This document shows, piece after piece, positions 63,600-64,000 of a DNA stretch of 64,000 nt (position 1 is the first letter of the stretch; the number at the start of each line of letters is the position of its first letter). The notes under the pieces were generated by a model, which ran no database searches, was not told the origin of the DNA, and worked only from the letters and a program-made list of their open reading frames with translations. The stretch spans positions 31,410-95,409 of the forward strand of contig JACKBU010000022.1 of the NCBI GenBank assembly GCA_020634395.1, given 5' to 3'. The position numbers were made by a program, and so were the translations under genes. The DNA is from Ardenticatenaceae bacterium. Its GTDB lineage: Bacteria > Chloroflexota > Anaerolineae > Promineifilales > Promineifilaceae.

Positions 63600-64000
63600 A
63601 TGCCACAATCCCAAAATCAAAACTTCCGCATCTATGAGTACATGACCCGTACCACCTGGCTCCACGCCCAAGACGCCCTCCACTTCACTAAAGAGAATGG
63701 TGAACCCATCCCCAAGCTGCAGCTATTTGCCGGCTTATACCGGCAGGGGGAAGGGGCTAACAGCCAAATATCCCACTGGCTGGATGCGGCCGACGCCCGC
63801 GTCTTGTTTGCCGATCTGAGTTGGGGGAAGGCCGTGGACTTCATTGACTACAAAGGCAGCAATGGGCAGCAGCCCATCAGCCGGGTGCTGCGCGTTAATG
63901 CCAAAGACGACAAGGTCTACTTTCAGCTTACCGAAGGGCCAGGCAAAGCCACTCAGACCGGCGCTATCACGCCGGCCGGACCAGTCGAAACCAAAATCAA
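63600..64000 (+). CDS. Unknown protein, partial at the window end
   Basis: At least 133 residues; the frame runs off the right edge. It begins 'PQSQNQNFRIYEYMTRTTWLHAQDALHF', followed by a mixed alpha/beta region ('LLYADLS'-like 'VLFADLSWGKAVDFIDYKGS'). No family recognised. AGGAG lies 6 nt upstream of the ATG; it follows the SWIM-finger gene by 28 bp. Confidence 0.6.
   Translation, partial: MPQSQNQNFRIYEYMTRTTWLHAQDALHFTKENGEPIPKLQLFAGLYRQGEGANSQISHWLDAADARVLFADLSWGKAVDFIDYKGSNGQQPISRVLRVNAKDDKVYFQLTEGPGKATQTGAITPAGPVETKI

Overview
The window looks like a chromosome segment of a Chloroflexota bacterium, probably Anaerolineae-like. This is inferred from gene content: DUF11 surface proteins with a YFPII-type motif before the C-terminal half, clusters of very large multi-pass glycosyltransferase-like proteins, heme A synthase, and families seen mainly in that phylum. 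The base composition is GC-rich. The most striking global feature is the palindromic octamer ACGGCCGT. I count 17 copies in the first 4.75 kb, inside and between genes, on a composition where about one per 40 kb would be expected. It leaves tell-tale residues (TAV, NGR/DGR, RPF) in almost every host protein.

Layout. 1-6.6 kb: the end of an ATPase, a SixA-type phosphatase, then a PP2C phosphatase / divergent kinase pair and a nicotinamidase-like hydrolase / vWA pair. The two pairs have sigma70-like promoters that overlap the same dyad (AGTGT-N7-ACACT or close), so they form one probable regulon resembling a TerY-P signalling triad; heme A synthase follows. 6.6-18.5 kb: envelope glycan cluster (YfhO-like, PTPS-related, two GT39-like proteins, a flippase-like protein, and a DUF11 surface protein). 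18.5-24.6 kb: two toxin-antitoxin pairs (MntA/HepT and VapB/VapC) whose toxins both carry single-base frameshifts, moeA, an ASKHA-fold protein and ligA.

24.7-37 kb: an integron cassette array (CALIN type) of about 15-18 attC sites. It is headed by a short phased A-tract repeat, a probable fragment of an integron integrase and a Pc-like promoter. It holds five consecutive short sites with almost no coding content (four exact 153-bp steps) and typical cassette genes: AbiU2-like HEPN, PhnB/VOC, DinB, RibD-like reductase, P-loop kinase, DUF4287, RidA and a UGT-type glycosyltransferase. Most attC sites carry the host octamer in their loop, whereas the cassette genes lack it.

37-57 kb: ordinary chromosome with an APH-like kinase, YkgJ-like protein, CrtI-like oxidoreductase, EamA transporter, M23 peptidase, glnS, a deoxynucleoside kinase, a probable 6S RNA, an MBL hydrolase, diacylglycerol kinase, GDPD, AAA+ ATPase and pyruvate kinase.

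57-64 kb: a different kind of DNA, poor in the octamer and probably a phage-, plasmid- or ICE-derived island. It opens with an excisionase-like HTH gene and a 1.4-kb gene-free stretch. That stretch contains a roughly 556-nt imperfect hairpin (arms about 270 nt) ending in a T-tract, a candidate large structured RNA. Then come a small protein ending in the sliding-clamp motif QLSLF, an 819-residue protein with hints of a double-psi beta-barrel RNA polymerase, SSB, RadC, a SWIM-finger protein and a partial gene. Most leaders here contain perfect stem-loops.
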